Part shown: positions 63,450-64,000 of the stretch, piece after piece
Layout of the letters: each line of letters opens with the position of its first letter
Position numbering within the stretch: position 1 is the stretch's first letter
Assembly: GCF_016806125.1 (NCBI RefSeq)
Contig: NZ_CP047166.1
Coordinates: forward strand, 2,790,001-2,854,000
Length of the DNA stretch: 64,000 nt
DNA from: Ponticoccus alexandrii
GTDB lineage: Bacteria; Pseudomonadota; Alphaproteobacteria; Rhodobacterales; Rhodobacteraceae
Direction: 5' to 3'
The notes under the pieces: generated by a model
Seen by the model: the letters and a program-made list of their open reading frames with translations, nothing else
The model's database searches: none
What the model was told of the DNA's origin: nothing
Program-made: the position numbers and the translations under genes

Positions 63450-64000
63450 TCAGCCCTTGAGAATGCGGTTCCAGGAATCCAGCATGGAGGCCTGGTTTTC
63501 CATGATGAAATCGAGGTCCGGTTGCCACAGACGGTTCTGCTCGGCCTCGCTGAAGCCGATCTGTTCCTCAAGCTCGGGGCTGATCTGGCCGTTCTTCACG
63601 GTAGGCAGATAGCCCATCTTCTCGGCAAAGGCAGCCTGCGCCTGCGGGTTCAGCAGCGCATCCATGTAGGCCATGCCGCCCTCGGTGTTGCGCGCGTTCT
63701 TCGGCACTGCGGACTCGTAAACCGCCGGGAAGGCGCCCTCTTCGGGAACCACCCAGCCCAGGTCGATGCCGCTCTGGTTCCAGCTATAGCCCCGCGCCGC
63801 CGAGATGATGGTAATCCAGATGTCGCCCGAGGACAGCGCCTGGCCGACCGCTTCGGTCGACGGCAGCAGCTTGGCATCGAGATCCTTCCACTGCTGCACG
63901 CCCTTCTCTGCCCCCTCGAAGTCCGACAGGGTGCCGCCGTTCGCGATTGTCGCATAGGCCATGTTCGAGGTGTACAGAAAGTCGCTGAGACCGATCTTGC
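63450..64000 (-). CDS. Extracellular solute-binding protein, PotD-like, C-terminal part
   Basis: The last 183 codons of a gene that continues past the right edge, so the signal peptide is not seen. ALSSGDIWITIISAARGYSW and GWVVPEEGAFPAVYESA fit the spermidine/putrescine-type binding proteins. The complete frame continues upstream as KIGLSDFLYTSN, so an internal ATG at 63962 is not the true start. It probably supplies the permease encoded downstream. Confidence 0.85.
   Translation of the reverse strand, partial: KIGLSDFLYTSNMAYATIANGGTLSDFEGAEKGVQQWKDLDAKLLPSTEAVGQALSSGDIWITIISAARGYSWNQSGIDLGWVVPEEGAFPAVYESAVPKNARNTEGGMAYMDALLNPQAQAAFAEKMGYLPTVKNGQISPELEEQIGFSEAEQNRLWQPDLDFIMENQASMLDSWNRILKG

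Overview
The window looks like the chromosome of a marine-type Rhodobacteraceae (Roseobacter group, Alphaproteobacteria). It is GC-rich throughout. It carries sarcosine oxidase soxBDAG, the psd-pssA-pmtA phospholipid cluster, a Hint-terminated RTX protein, a BioR-type biotin regulator with its TTATCTATAA boxes, isoquinoline-oxidoreductase-type molybdoenzyme genes and a tripartite tricarboxylate transporter. No species name can be justified from the sequence alone.

Layout. 1-8.3 kb: edge of a PLP decarboxylase, a divergent Lrp regulator, membrane proteins (YciB, EamA, MgtC), ftsY, a lytic transglycosylase, a fused NuoE-NuoF-like diaphorase and an AlkB-like hydroxylase. 8.2-11.6 kb: a TetR regulator with palindromic operators, divergent from an iorAB-type molybdenum hydroxylase. 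11.9-22.7 kb: Hint/RTX protein, DCC protein, gamma-glutamyl hydrolase, Atm1-type ABC exporter, LysM protein, LOG-family hydrolase, RarD, sodB. 23.3-29.2 kb: sarcosine oxidase operon soxB-(small membrane protein)-soxD-soxA-soxG. 29.3-35.2 kb: ccmI, ruvX, DUF1289, a second RTX protein, TauE/SafE, dusA.

35.1-43.9 kb has the features of a dusA-associated island. A tyrosine recombinase abuts the 5' end of dusA, whose first codons are AT-rich. It is followed by bioR-bioY-bioB, by a MocR/PdxR regulator divergent from a GATase-MOSC-pdxY operon, and by a decayed IS481 transposase. That transposase holds two short insertions with conserved ends and unrelated palindromic centres, which I regard as the most novel signal in the window.

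44.1-53.9 kb is core-like again: phosphatase, MsbA-like ABC exporter, glycosyltransferase, ygfZ, GNAT, efp, DUF6280, a PopZ-like protein, tolC, pcm and tRNA-Cys. A truncated integrase lies directly downstream of tRNA-Cys. 54.6-59.8 kb holds a LysR regulator divergent from tctCBA and a 2-hydroxyacid dehydrogenase. 60.1-62.1 kb holds psd-pssA-pmtA, which together convert CDP-diacylglycerol to phosphatidylserine, phosphatidylethanolamine and methylated derivatives. A frameshifted TauE/SafE remnant follows, then a spermidine/putrescine-type ABC permease and a substrate-binding protein cut by the right edge.
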